64,000 nt of DNA from Firmicutes bacterium UBA1702 (GCA_002320005.1 DCJK01000021.1:62285-126284); one strand, 5' to 3'. Shown: positions 27,061 to 36,718, counted from the stretch's first letter. Program-made: numbers and translations. The notes: a model not told the origin generated them from the sequence alone.

Positions 27061-29553
27061 CTACTTTAGTTCAAGCTGCTGGCCGTCATCTGCTGCATCA
27101 TCATTGATTTCCTTTTCAAGATCTTCTTCACGGGCAACCTTGGCCAGAGCAATAATATTAACATCATCAGCGACATTCATTATTTTCACGCCCTGAGTTG
27201 CTCTTCCCAGTCTTGAAATTTCGCCGGCGCTCATTCTTATGATTATACCATCTGAATTTATAAGCATTACATCGTCATCATCGTCAACAACCATGGCACC
27301 TACAAGCTCTCCGGTTTTCTTGAACTTGGCCTTATCATATGTCAGAAGTCCTTTACCGCCTCTTACCTGAATCTTATATTCCTCGACCTTTGTTCTCTTT
27401 CCGTAGCCTTTGCCGGTAACCACCAGCAGTTCCTGTCCCGGTTCAACCAGTTCCATGGATACTACTTCGTCATCCTTTTCGAGTTTGATAGCTCTCACTC
27501 CTCCGGCAATTCTTCCCATAGGCCTTACGTCCTTTTCAGAGAAGCAGATGCATTTTCCATGTTTTGTGACTATTATAACATTGTTGTTACCGGTGGTCTG
27601 TTTTATTCCTATCAGCTCGTCACCTTCTTTTAGGTTCATGGCAATCAGGCCGGTCTTACGATTGGTGTCAAAATTGGCAAGTGCCGTCTTTTTAATTATG
27701 CCGTCTTTTGTAACTCCAATGAGGAATTTATCCTCAGCAAATTCCTTGATAGGAATAACTGCCGTAACTCTTTCTTTCTGGAGAAGATTAAGGAAATTGA
27801 CAACAGGTGTTCCTTTGGCAGTTCTTGCTGCTTCAGGGATCTCGTAAGCCTTTATTCTGTGAGCTTTTCCTGTATTAGTAAAGAACATGAGATAATCGTG
27901 TGTAGATGTCATTATCATATTCTTTACAAAGTCATTCTCTCTGGTGGTAAGGCCGGTTATTCCTTTTCCGCCCCTTCTCTGGGCTCTGTATGTGTCTACC
28001 GGAACTCTTTTCACATATCCAAGATGCGTGAGAGTAATACATACATCTTCTTCTTCTATGAGATCTTCTTCATCTATTTCTTTTGCATCGGCTTTAATCT
28101 TGGTTTTTCTCTTGTCTCCCCACTTGTCTTTTATCTCCAGAAGCTCATCCTTTATTACTCCCATAAGCTTATGTTCGTCAGCAAGCAGTTCTGCATAATA
28201 GGCTATTTTTTTAAGAAGCTCCTGATATTCATTTTCTATCTTTTCTTTTTCCAATCCCTGCAGTCTGCGCAGCTGCATATCCAGAATAGCCTGTGCCTGA
28301 ATATCAGAGAGATTGAATCTTGCCATAAGTTTTTCCTTGGCATCGTTATAGCTGTTTCTTATTATCTTTATTATCTCGTCGATGTTGTCCAAAGCAATGA
28401 GATAGCCTTCCAGAATATGAGCTCTTGCCTCTGCCTTTTTCTTGTCGAAAATGGTTCTTCTGGTTACAACGTCCTTCTGGTGCTTAAGATATTCACTGAT
28501 TATTTCTCGAAGATTCAGAATCCTAGGTCTTCCGTCTACCAGTGCCAGCATTATTACAGAAAAGCTGTCCTGAAGCTGAGTGTGCTTGAAGAGCCTGTTA
28601 AGCACTATATTGGCGTTGGTGTCTCTCTTTAACTCTATTACAATACGCATTCCCTTGCGGCTGGACTCGTCTCTTATGGCTGTTATGCCTTCAATTCTTT
28701 TATCTCTTACAAGGTCTGCGATTTTTTCTATGAGCCGTGCCTTGTTTACCTGGTAGGGAATTTCTGTAACCACAATCTGCTGCTTGCCGTGAGATGTTTC
28801 TTCAATTTCAGTCACAGCTCTCACAACAACTTTTCCCTGTCCCGTTCTGTATGCATCTCTGATTGACGATTTGCCCATTATGGTTGCGCCCGTCGGAAAA
28901 TCAGGGCCTTTTACTATCTTTATAAGGTCCTCAACGGTTGAGTCAGGTTCGTCTATGAGTTTTACGGCAGCATCTATAACCTCGCATAGGTTGTGAGGCG
29001 GAATTGATGTAGCCATACCTACGGCTATACCGTTGGATCCGTTCACAAGAAGGTTAGGGAATCGGGAAGGGAGAACTGTAGGTTCTTTTTCTTCTCCGTC
29101 AAAATTAGGCACAAAATCTACTGTTTCTTTTTCTATATCTCTCAGCATCTGCAATGCCAGAGGCGTCATTCTTGCTTCGGTATAACGCATTGCAGCAGCT
29201 CCGTCTCCATCAACGGATCCGAAGTTTCCGTGCCCATCCACCAGCGTATATCTGATATTGAAAGGCTGTGCCAGTCTTACCATGGCATCATATATTGACC
29301 TGTCGCCGTGAGGATGGTATTTACCCATTACTTCGCCGACAATACGTGCGGATTTTTTGTGCGGCTTGTCAGGTGTAACTCCAAGTCCGCTCATTCCGTA
29401 AAGGATTCTCCTGTGTACAGGCTTAAGTCCGTCTCTGACATCAGGGAGGGCACGGCCTACGATTACACTCATGGCATAGTCGATATAAGAATCCTTCATT
29501 TCTTTGTTGATCTCATGCTGGATCAGTTTCTGATCTTCTAAAAATGTTGTCAT
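27061..29553 (-). CDS. gyrA: DNA gyrase subunit A
   Basis: 830 residues. The N-terminal breakage-rejoining domain carries the quinolone region HPHGDRSIYDAMVRLAQ and the catalytic tyrosine in MRYTEARM; C-terminal six-blade beta-pinwheel from about 510 with GyrA-box QRRGGKGI. The acidic tail ends in QLELK. Acts with GyrB to introduce negative supercoils. Directly follows gyrB (17-base gap). Position 83-equivalent is Ser in GDRSIYD, the usual quinolone-sensitive residue. Confidence 0.97.
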   Translation of the reverse strand: MTTFLEDQKLIQHEINKEMKDSYIDYAMSVIVGRALPDVRDGLKPVHRRILYGMSGLGVTPDKPHKKSARIVGEVMGKYHPHGDRSIYDAMVRLAQPFNIRYTLVDGHGNFGSVDGDGAAAMRYTEARMTPLALQMLRDIEKETVDFVPNFDGEEKEPTVLPSRFPNLLVNGSNGIAVGMATSIPPHNLCEVIDAAVKLIDEPDSTVEDLIKIVKGPDFPTGATIMGKSSIRDAYRTGQGKVVVRAVTEIEETSHGKQQIVVTEIPYQVNKARLIEKIADLVRDKRIEGITAIRDESSRKGMRIVIELKRDTNANIVLNRLFKHTQLQDSFSVIMLALVDGRPRILNLREIISEYLKHQKDVVTRRTIFDKKKAEARAHILEGYLIALDNIDEIIKIIRNSYNDAKEKLMARFNLSDIQAQAILDMQLRRLQGLEKEKIENEYQELLKKIAYYAELLADEHKLMGVIKDELLEIKDKWGDKRKTKIKADAKEIDEEDLIEEEDVCITLTHLGYVKRVPVDTYRAQRRGGKGITGLTTRENDFVKNMIMTSTHDYLMFFTNTGKAHRIKAYEIPEAARTAKGTPVVNFLNLLQKERVTAVIPIKEFAEDKFLIGVTKDGIIKKTALANFDTNRKTGLIAMNLKEGDELIGIKQTTGNNNVIIVTKHGKCICFSEKDVRPMGRIAGGVRAIKLEKDDEVVSMELVEPGQELLVVTGKGYGKRTKVEEYKIQVRGGKGLLTYDKAKFKKTGELVGAMVVDDDDDVMLINSDGIIIRMSAGEISRLGRATQGVKIMNVADDVNIIALAKVAREEDLEKEINDDAADDGQQLELK

Positions 29554-29570
29554 CTTTCAGCCTCCTTTCC

Positions 29571-31490
29571 TTAGATGTCAAGATTTGCGTAATGCGCATG
29601 ATCCTCGATAAATTTCTTTCTCGGAGGAACTTTATCTCCCATAAGAGTAGAGAAAGTCTGATCTGCTTCTGCGCTGTCTTCAATGGTTATCTGTATAAGT
29701 GTTCTGTGATTATAGTCCATGGTGGTATCCCAAAGCTGCTCTGCGTCCATTTCACCTAATCCTTTGTAGCGCTGTATGTCAGCTTTACCCGGTTTACCTT
29801 CAAGTGATTCCATAAGCTTTGCCTGCTCCGGCTCACTATATGTGTAATAAACGTCTTTTCCTTTCTTCACCTGATAAAGCGGCGGTTGGGCAGCATAAAC
29901 ATATCCTCCCTCAATGAGAGGAGTCATATATCTATAGAAGAAAGTAAGGAGAAGCGTCCTTATATGTGCTCCGTCCACGTCAGCATCGGTCATTATTATT
30001 ATCTTGTGATATCTGAGCTTGTCAATGTTAAAATCATCACCGATTCCGCATCCGAAAGCAGTTATCATATTCTTTATTTCTTCTGAATTTAATATCTTAT
30101 CAAGCCTTGCCTTTTCTACATTGAGTATTTTACCTCTTAAAGGCAATATAGCCTGGCGCTTTCTGTCCCTGCCATCCTTGGCACTTCCTCCGGCGGAATC
30201 ACCTTCGACCAGGAATATTTCACATACTGAAGGATCTTTATCGGAACAGTCTGCCAGCTTACCCGGAAGTGAAAAGCTGTCCAGAGCTCCTTTTCTTCTC
30301 GTAAGATCTCTTGCTTTTCTTGCTGCTTCCCTTGCCCGGGCAGCTTTTATACATTTTTCAATTATTACTTTTGCCTGGGCAGGATTTTCTTCAAGGAAGG
30401 CTGTGAGATTCTCATTGGTTGTGGTTTCAACAAAGCCTCTCATGTCCGGATTTCCAAGCTTTGCTTTTGTCTGTCCCTCAAACTGCGGTTCTTCGAGCTT
30501 TACAGAAACTATTGCGGTAAGACCTTCCCTCACGTCTTCTCCGCTTAAGGAATCATTTTCCTTTAATATTTTTGCTTTTTTTCCATAATCATTTAAAGTT
30601 CTTGTAAGGGCACTCTTAAATCCGACGATATGCGTACCGCCGTCTGTGGTATTTATATTGTTTGCATAACCCATAACCAGCTCATTATAATTTTCAGTGT
30701 ACTGCATTGCAACTTCAACTTCGCAGTTTTCTTTAGCCACTTCAAAATATATTATATCCGGATGCACTGCATCCTTGTTCTGATTCTGGAATTTTACAAA
30801 TTCTCTTATTCCACCTTCGTAATGGAATGTTTCGTTTCTTTTTTGTCCTTCTCTCTCATCTTTAAAGATAATCTTTATTCCCTTGTTGAGAAAAGCCATT
30901 TCACGGAGTCTGTGCTGAAGCGTATCAAAATCAAAGACTGTCGTTTCGAAAATTTCAGGATCCGGCCAGAAAGACGTTTTTGATCCCGTTTTTTTTGATT
31001 CTCCGATAATTTCAAGAGGTGTTACTGTTTTTCCTCTTTCGTAGCATTGTCTGTATATTTTTCCGTTTCTCTTGATTTCAACTTCCATATGAGTTGATAG
31101 AGCATTTACAACAGACGCACCTACGCCATGAAGGCCTCCGGAAACTTTATATCCTCCGCCTCCGAATTTACCGCCTGCATGAAGTACCGTATGAATTACT
31201 TCAACTGCCGGTATTCCCATCTTTGGGTGTTTATCAACAGGCATTCCTCTTCCGTCGTCTTCCACGATAATGGAATTATCCTTACATATAGTAACTTTAA
31301 TAGTCTTGCAATATCCCGCAAGAGCTTCATCCACACTGTTATCCACAATTTCATATACCAGGTGGTGCAGACCTCTTGAACCCGTACTGCCTATATACAT
31401 ACCGGGTCTTTTTCTAACGGCTTCCAGTCCTTCAAGAACCTGTATCTGCGCCGCATCATACTTGCCGGTTGTCTTTTCTTCTAAGCTCAT
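29571..31490 (-). CDS. gyrB: DNA gyrase subunit B
   Basis: 639 residues. GHKL ATPase domain (EIVDNSVDEAL, GRGMPVD, GGLHGVGASVVNAL), transducer, and TOPRIM (VEGDSAGGSAKDGRDR, DADVDGAHI). Supplies the ATPase half of gyrase. AGGTG precedes the ATG. First gene of gyrB-gyrA, with its own strong promoter 180 bases past recF. Confidence 0.97.
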   Translation of the reverse strand: MSLEEKTTGKYDAAQIQVLEGLEAVRKRPGMYIGSTGSRGLHHLVYEIVDNSVDEALAGYCKTIKVTICKDNSIIVEDDGRGMPVDKHPKMGIPAVEVIHTVLHAGGKFGGGGYKVSGGLHGVGASVVNALSTHMEVEIKRNGKIYRQCYERGKTVTPLEIIGESKKTGSKTSFWPDPEIFETTVFDFDTLQHRLREMAFLNKGIKIIFKDEREGQKRNETFHYEGGIREFVKFQNQNKDAVHPDIIYFEVAKENCEVEVAMQYTENYNELVMGYANNINTTDGGTHIVGFKSALTRTLNDYGKKAKILKENDSLSGEDVREGLTAIVSVKLEEPQFEGQTKAKLGNPDMRGFVETTTNENLTAFLEENPAQAKVIIEKCIKAARAREAARKARDLTRRKGALDSFSLPGKLADCSDKDPSVCEIFLVEGDSAGGSAKDGRDRKRQAILPLRGKILNVEKARLDKILNSEEIKNMITAFGCGIGDDFNIDKLRYHKIIIMTDADVDGAHIRTLLLTFFYRYMTPLIEGGYVYAAQPPLYQVKKGKDVYYTYSEPEQAKLMESLEGKPGKADIQRYKGLGEMDAEQLWDTTMDYNHRTLIQITIEDSAEADQTFSTLMGDKVPPRKKFIEDHAHYANLDI

Positions 31491-31526
31491 ATTTTCACCT
31501 TTTCTTATAAATTTTCAATAAATGAA

Positions 31527-31555
31527 ATTATACCATAATTTAGGGGTTTTTTCAA
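31527..31555 (-). promoter_or_regulatory. SigA-type promoter of gyrB-gyrA
   Basis: Minus strand TTGAAA (31555-31550), 17-base spacer, TATAAT (31532-31527), with TGG just before the -10 as an extended element. The surrounding 180-base gap after recF is otherwise AT-rich and shows no hairpin with a T-tract. Confidence 0.8.
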
Positions 31556-31669
31556 TATAATTATACATTATGGGCTCTTTTCACTATTTCTATTTTTTAT
31601 CTGTCTTAAAACCGATTTTTTAACCGAAAAAGCCCTAAAAAACAACACGGGTATATTCTTTAAGGCGTA

Positions 31670-32761
31670 TTATTTTTCAGAGCTTATTAAACCTTCTTTT
31701 ACTATGTAAATTTTTCCTTTTTCAGCAGATGAACTTAGGTTTTCCGCTATCTCTGTAGATGTTATGAATAACTGCACATCCTTAAGGGTTTTTACAAGAA
31801 ATTCCTGACGTCCGGAATCAAGTTCACTCATTACATCATCAAGAAGAAGTATTGCATTTTCTCCTGTTTCTTCTTTTATAAGATCAAGTTCTGCCAGTTT
31901 TAGTGAAAGAGCCGCTGTTCTCTGTTGTCCCTGAGATCCGAAATTTCTCACATTAATCCCGTCAATAAAAAATTGCATATCATCTCTGTGAGGACCTTTT
32001 GTTGTTGTTCTTAATCTTAAATCATTTTCAACAGAATTTTTAAGTTCATTATACAGATTTTTTTCTGTTTTTTCAGATGGCTTTACATTGGGATCATATT
32101 CAACTATAAGATTTTCTTTTCCTTGAGTTATGCTGCTGTGAATCCGGCTGCTTAATATGTTTATTTTTTTTATAAAATCATCTCTCATTGAAATAATTTT
32201 TGCACCGTATTTTGCCAGCTGCATATCCCATATATCAAGAACGGAGTTATCCACAGTTTTTTCCTTAAGGTATGAATTTCTCTGAATAAGGACTTTCTTG
32301 TAATTTCCAAGGCTGTCATAATATGAAGGCTTTATAAGGCATAGTTCCCTGTCAATAAATTTTCTTCTTTTTTCAGGATCATCTTTAACTATCTTTAAAT
32401 CCTCCGGAGAAAAGATAACTATATATATTTTTTCAAGAAGATCAGATGTTTTGTTTATATTTACTCCGTCAACTTTTATAAACTTTCCCTGGTCTTTTTT
32501 TAGGACAATTTCAATTTCTGTCTGAAAATATTCTCTTTGAGCATTAACCTTTATTTTAAAGAAATCCTTATTAAATCCTATCATCTCACTGTCTTTGGAT
32601 GTTCTGAAAGATTTTCCTATTGAAGACATAAAAATGCCCTCCAGAAGATTAGTCTTCCCTTGGGCATTATTACCTATGATAAAATTAACATGCTTGTCAA
32701 AACAAAGATGTAAATTATCATAATTTCTGAAATTTTTAAGTTCGATTTCTTTTATGTACAT
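31670..32761 (-). CDS. recF: DNA replication and repair protein RecF
   Basis: 363 residues. SMC-like ATPase: Walker A GNNAQGKTNLLEG, signature FGSQGQQRTAALSLKLAE, Walker B ILLLDDVMSELD. Helps load RecA at gaps. Conserved origin-cluster gene, but in most Firmicutes it follows dnaN and yaaA; here an XRE and a LytTR gene occupy the gap. AAGGA precedes the ATG; 24 bases after the XRE gene, so probably co-transcribed with it. Confidence 0.95.
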   Translation of the reverse strand: MYIKEIELKNFRNYDNLHLCFDKHVNFIIGNNAQGKTNLLEGIFMSSIGKSFRTSKDSEMIGFNKDFFKIKVNAQREYFQTEIEIVLKKDQGKFIKVDGVNINKTSDLLEKIYIVIFSPEDLKIVKDDPEKRRKFIDRELCLIKPSYYDSLGNYKKVLIQRNSYLKEKTVDNSVLDIWDMQLAKYGAKIISMRDDFIKKINILSSRIHSSITQGKENLIVEYDPNVKPSEKTEKNLYNELKNSVENDLRLRTTTKGPHRDDMQFFIDGINVRNFGSQGQQRTAALSLKLAELDLIKEETGENAILLLDDVMSELDSGRQEFLVKTLKDVQLFITSTEIAENLSSSAEKGKIYIVKEGLISSEK

Positions 32762-32785
32762 TTATTTTCCTTAGATAATATGAAT

Positions 32786-33190
32786 TTACATCGCCCGCCT
32801 TTCTTCAAGAGCTTTTCTGTTCATGGCGATACTTTTATCCCATTCCATAAGACCCTGTGCTTTTTCAAGAAGCATTCCTTTTGCAAAGGCTGACATTTTT
32901 TTATAATTTGCGACCAGTTTTGATAACTCATTGTCATATACTTCTTTATTCGAGAGGTATCCAAGAAGCCTGTACCGATCACATTCAAAAAACATACCCA
33001 TATTAATTTCAAATCTGCTGGAAATTAAGAACAATACTTCTGCATCAGGTGTTCTTTTTCCAAGTTCATATCCGGCATAAAGTGCACGGCTTACTCCTGC
33101 AATATCAGCAATTTCCGACTGACTCATGCAATTGCTTGTCCTTAAAATTTTCAGATTTTCACCAATCTGTTTCTGGGTTTCCAGTTTCAT
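32786..33190 (-). CDS. XRE-family helix-turn-helix regulator
   Basis: 134 residues. HTH at about 8-60: QIGENLKILRTSNCMSQSEIADIAGVSRALYAGYELGKRTP. The C-terminal half is helical and without a recognisable ligand domain. Sits between a LytTR response regulator and recF, an uncommon position. Its upstream region has a promoter with a poor -35 and two direct repeats suited to an activator. Target unknown; autoregulation or control of recF are possibilities. Confidence 0.82.
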   Translation of the reverse strand: MKLETQKQIGENLKILRTSNCMSQSEIADIAGVSRALYAGYELGKRTPDAEVLFLISSRFEINMGMFFECDRYRLLGYLSNKEVYDNELSKLVANYKKMSAFAKGMLLEKAQGLMEWDKSIAMNRKALEERRAM

Positions 33191-33238
33191 TAAAAATTCA
33201 CCTCACATTTTTAATTTCACATTCTTACAACATCTCAT

Positions 33239-33307
33239 ATAATACATATTTGGTTAACAAATGTATCGAAAATTGTTGTAAATACCCAAAAACTCGTTGT
33301 AATTACC
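33239..33307 (-). promoter_or_regulatory. Candidate activator-dependent promoter with two direct repeats upstream of the XRE-recF operon
   Basis: Minus strand -35 GATACA (33267-33262), 17-base spacer, -10 TATTAT (33244-33239). Just upstream of the -35 are two copies of GTTGTAA[A/T]TACC (plus strand 33275-33286 and 33296-33307), starting 21 bp apart. LytTR regulators bind direct repeats spaced about two helical turns, and a LytTR gene ends at 33314. An inverted half-copy (TTACAAC) is at 33225-33231. Confidence 0.5.
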
Positions 33308-33313
33308 TCACTG

Positions 33314-34015
33314 TCATATATTTATTTTTTCTCTGTATGTTTTTCCGACCGGAATTATATCTCCGTTAATCATCTCTACTCTTCTTGTATTTATACTCGT
33401 TACATATTTTCTTGATACTATATAAGAACTGTGAATTCTCATAAATTCTTTATCATCAAGTTTTTCACTCAGTTTTGATAATGAAGAGTAGAATTCAAAA
33501 ACTTTCTGTTGTCCCTTTTCATAATATATTACATTGACTATTCTGTTGCTTACAGAAAAATATAATATATCTTCTATAGGTATGTTCTTTCTTACACCGG
33601 CATAATATAGAGATAAAGTCTGTCTTTTTCTTTCTTCATGTTTTCGCATGGCTTTTATAAAAATTTCTTCTATTTTTTCCATGCTGGTTTTTCCTTTTAC
33701 AATATAATGCAAAGCATCAACATCATATGCATTTATTGCCTGTGTCTCATCTGCAGAATAGAATATTATATCCGCAGGAATATTTAATTTTCTTATTTCT
33801 TTTGCTGTTTCTATCCCGCTTAATCCAGGCATGTGCTGATCCATCATTATAAGATCAACATCTGAATATTTCGTCTCAATAAAGAATAAAAGCTGGTTTC
33901 CTGAATTTACCGTTTCAGTATTTATTTCAATATTATTTCTGTTTGCAATTTCTAAAATCTGCACTTCGAACATTTTTGCACACATTTCATTATCATCACA
34001 AATCAGTACCTTCAT
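33314..34015 (-). CDS. Orphan LytTR-family response regulator
   Basis: 233 residues. Receiver domain 1-120 with acidic pocket DD (residues 7-8), phosphoacceptor Asp in IMMDQHMPG (about 58) and a Lys in VKGKTS; LytTR DNA-binding domain about 135-232 (IPIEDILYFSVSNRIVNVIYYEKG ... FMRIHSSYIVSRKYVTSI). No histidine kinase gene is present in the window. It follows dnaN by 21 bases, so it is likely expressed with dnaA-dnaN. Resembles AgrA-type regulators. What signal reaches it is unknown. Confidence 0.85.
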   Translation of the reverse strand: MKVLICDDNEMCAKMFEVQILEIANRNNIEINTETVNSGNQLLFFIETKYSDVDLIMMDQHMPGLSGIETAKEIRKLNIPADIIFYSADETQAINAYDVDALHYIVKGKTSMEKIEEIFIKAMRKHEERKRQTLSLYYAGVRKNIPIEDILYFSVSNRIVNVIYYEKGQQKVFEFYSSLSKLSEKLDDKEFMRIHSSYIVSRKYVTSINTRRVEMINGDIIPVGKTYREKINI

Positions 34016-34036
34016 ACTCCGGTCACTTACCTTCCC

Positions 34037-35149
34037 TTATTGACTTATTCTTACAGGTAATATAAGATATTCAAAATTATCTCCTGAAACAGGTTTCACA
34101 AGACAAGGACTTACACTTGTATTGAATAACAATACTATATTTTCATCATCTATAACTTTAAGCACGTCTATAAGATATTTTGAATTAAATCCTATTGTAA
34201 GATCATTTCCTTCTTTTGAAACAATAATATGTTCTTTTACATTTCCTTCTTCTGATTTTGAAGTTATTTCTATGCTACCGTCTTTAATCTCAAGCCTTAC
34301 AAGATTATTTTTTCCTACTTTTGCAAGCAGTGATGCTCTTTCAACTCCGTCAAGGAAATCGTTTCTGTTAAGAACAACTCTGCAAGGATTATCTGAAGGT
34401 ATTATTCTTCTGTAATTCATGAATTCTCCTTCAAGAAGTCTTACGACAACTTTGGTATTCTCCATTGAAAAAACCGCTTTCTTTTTACTTAGGAGAACTT
34501 TTACATCTTCATTTTCTGTTTCGGTTTCAGAAATAATTCTGCTTATCTCATTTAATATCTTTGCAGGTATTATAATATTTTCTTTTTTCTTATTTTTCAT
34601 CTGTTCCCTTGAAACAGCCATTCTGAATCCGTCTATTGCAATCATATTCAGACTGTTTTCTTCCATTTCAACAAGAACTCCTGTCATTGCACCTTTATTT
34701 TCATCTATACTTGCGGCAAATGAAGTCTTTCTTATCATGTCCTTTAATATTTCTTTGTTAAATACAAGTTCTTCTGAATCTTCATCATTTGGATTTATAT
34801 TCGGAAATTCGTCGGCAGCAAGACCTATTATATTAAATTCGGAATTGGAACATTTTATATTGACCTTTCCGTCAGATTCTTCTATTGTAATAACTTCATC
34901 AGGAAGTTTCCTTATTATATCTCCGAATAATTTTGAAAGAACCACTATTTCTCCCGGAGCTGAATTTTCAACTTTTATCTTTTTTTCAATGCTCAAATCA
35001 AGATCTGATGCAGACATTGTAAGAATTCCCTGCTGGTCTACTTTTAAAAGTATTCCTTTAAGTACAGGAATTGTTGTTCTTATGGTAACCGCCTTTGATA
35101 CTATATTAAGTGCTTTTGTCAGTGTCTGCTGGCTGCATGAGAATTTCAT
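34037..35149 (-). CDS. dnaN: DNA polymerase III beta sliding clamp
   Basis: 370 residues with the threefold clamp architecture, starting MKFSCSQQTLTKALNIVSKAV and ending in the conserved P-V-R motif (ILPVRISQ). Forms the ring that tethers the polymerase. GGAGGT lies before the ATG. It follows dnaA after a 165-base gap that carries the predicted unwinding element. Confidence 0.97.
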   Translation of the reverse strand: MKFSCSQQTLTKALNIVSKAVTIRTTIPVLKGILLKVDQQGILTMSASDLDLSIEKKIKVENSAPGEIVVLSKLFGDIIRKLPDEVITIEESDGKVNIKCSNSEFNIIGLAADEFPNINPNDEDSEELVFNKEILKDMIRKTSFAASIDENKGAMTGVLVEMEENSLNMIAIDGFRMAVSREQMKNKKKENIIIPAKILNEISRIISETETENEDVKVLLSKKKAVFSMENTKVVVRLLEGEFMNYRRIIPSDNPCRVVLNRNDFLDGVERASLLAKVGKNNLVRLEIKDGSIEITSKSEEGNVKEHIIVSKEGNDLTIGFNSKYLIDVLKVIDDENIVLLFNTSVSPCLVKPVSGDNFEYLILPVRISQ

Positions 35150-35314
35150 ATTGTACCTCCGTTTTATTTATTATTTATATTATTTGGTAGTAATAGTAGT
35201 AGTTGGTGTTGTGAAATATGTGGATAACTTTTTCAGTTGTTAAAATTCTAATAAAAATTATTATTTTTGATATGTGGAAAAGAAATAGAATTTTTTTTAA
35301 TTGTTATGAAAACT
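35150..35314 (-). other. oriC unwinding region between dnaA and dnaN
   Basis: Contains a DnaA box TGTGGATAA (35219-35227), a one-mismatch box TGTGGAAAA (35273-35281), and next to the first box a run TAG TAA TAG TAG TAG TTG (35188-35205), which has the form of DnaA-trios. Beyond it, 35161-35187 is almost pure A/T, a likely duplex-unwinding element. In gene direction the order is box, spacer, trios, AT-rich tract, as at Bacillus subtilis oriC. Confidence 0.75.
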
Positions 35315-36679
35315 TTATTCTTTTATTTCTTCTCTTATTTCTTCAATTATATTTCTCAGATTAGGATCAACTTTTTGTTCTTCCTCTATCTTCTCACATG
35401 CATAAAGAACCGTAGTATAATGCTTTCCTCCGAAAAACTGTCCTATCTTAGGAAGAGATGCATCGGTCATCTCTCTTATAAGATACATTGCCACCTGCCT
35501 TGGAAATGCTATATTATTTGTCTTTTTTGAAGATTCCATATCAGATAATTTTATTCCATAGTGTTTACATACTGTTTTTTTAATTTTTTCAGGTGTTATG
35601 GTGTTTTCCATATTTGTAAAAACATCTTTAAGTGTTTTTTTTGCAAAATTTTTATCCAGCTTTTCATTAAGAAGCTGAGAAAATGAAACTACTCTTATTA
35701 AAGCTCCTTCAAGTTCCCTTATATTATCCTTTATTTTTTCTGCAATCATGCATATTACATCGTATACCTCAGGATTGTTATAAATATCAATGCCCATGTT
35801 TTCAGCTTTTTTTACAAGTATCGCCACCCTTGTTTCATAATCTGCCGGCTGAATATCTGCAATGAGATTCCACTGAAAGCGTGAGCGAAGTCTTTCCTCA
35901 AGGTTTACAAGTTTATTAGGTGCTCTGTCGCTGGATATTATTATCTGTTTATTTAAATCATATAAAGCATTGAAAGTGTGGAAAAATTCCTCCTGAGTTG
36001 CTTCTTTTCCTTCCAGAAACTGTATATCATCTATAAGAAGAACATCGGTTTTCCTGTATTTTGCTTTAAATTCGTTCATGTTTTTATTATTAAGTGCTTT
36101 TATAAGTTCAGTTGTAAACATTTCAGAAGAAACGTAAAGCACATTCATATCCGGATTATTTTCCAGAAGATGAATTCCTATAGCATGCATAAGATGAGTT
36201 TTTCCAAGTCCTGATCCTCCATATATGAAAAGAGGATTATATGCTTCGGAAGGAGATTCGGCAACAGCCAGAGCAGCAGCATGTGCATATTTATTACTGT
36301 TTCCCACTACAAAATTGTCAAAATTGAACTTCGGGTTAAAAATCTTTTCTTTATTAAGAGTAGAGTTAACCGGTTTTATCTTTTGAGGTTCATTTTTGAC
36401 TTCTTCTGATGCATACTGATTTGAATCTTTTAGTACAACACGATAATCGTCTTTAAGTACAGATTTAAAGGCGTTTTCCAGAGTGGGAAGATAGCGGTTC
36501 TTAATTGTGGTTATTATAAACTCACTTCTGTTATCCGATCCTACCTCTATGTAGACGATGTTGAGATTTTCATCTATTTTTCTTATTTTAAGAGGTAAAA
36601 ACCAGGTTTCAAAGCTTATCTGTGTTGTTATATCTTTTATTTTTTCAAGGACTTCTTCCCAAATCTTATTGTAATCCAT
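35315..36679 (-). CDS. dnaA: Chromosomal replication initiator protein DnaA
   Basis: 454 residues. Domain I (1-85), variable linker (about 85-110), AAA+ domain III (Walker A GGSGLGKTHL, Walker B LLIDDIQF, sensor and arginine-finger motifs) and domain IV with the DnaA signature (GGKHYTTVLYACEKIEE). Starts replication at the flanking oriC. AGAAGG precedes the ATG. It is bracketed by DnaA-box clusters, and one box lies within its promoter. Confidence 0.98.
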   Translation of the reverse strand: MDYNKIWEEVLEKIKDITTQISFETWFLPLKIRKIDENLNIVYIEVGSDNRSEFIITTIKNRYLPTLENAFKSVLKDDYRVVLKDSNQYASEEVKNEPQKIKPVNSTLNKEKIFNPKFNFDNFVVGNSNKYAHAAALAVAESPSEAYNPLFIYGGSGLGKTHLMHAIGIHLLENNPDMNVLYVSSEMFTTELIKALNNKNMNEFKAKYRKTDVLLIDDIQFLEGKEATQEEFFHTFNALYDLNKQIIISSDRAPNKLVNLEERLRSRFQWNLIADIQPADYETRVAILVKKAENMGIDIYNNPEVYDVICMIAEKIKDNIRELEGALIRVVSFSQLLNEKLDKNFAKKTLKDVFTNMENTITPEKIKKTVCKHYGIKLSDMESSKKTNNIAFPRQVAMYLIREMTDASLPKIGQFFGGKHYTTVLYACEKIEEEQKVDPNLRNIIEEIREEIKE

Positions 36680-36718
36680 AAAAAACCTTCTTTTTTACTT
36701 TGAACTTATTACAGGTAT

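Noticed and set aside
31556..31669. Terminator after recF
   Set aside because: The AACCG repeats in this stretch are direct, not inverted, so no stem forms.
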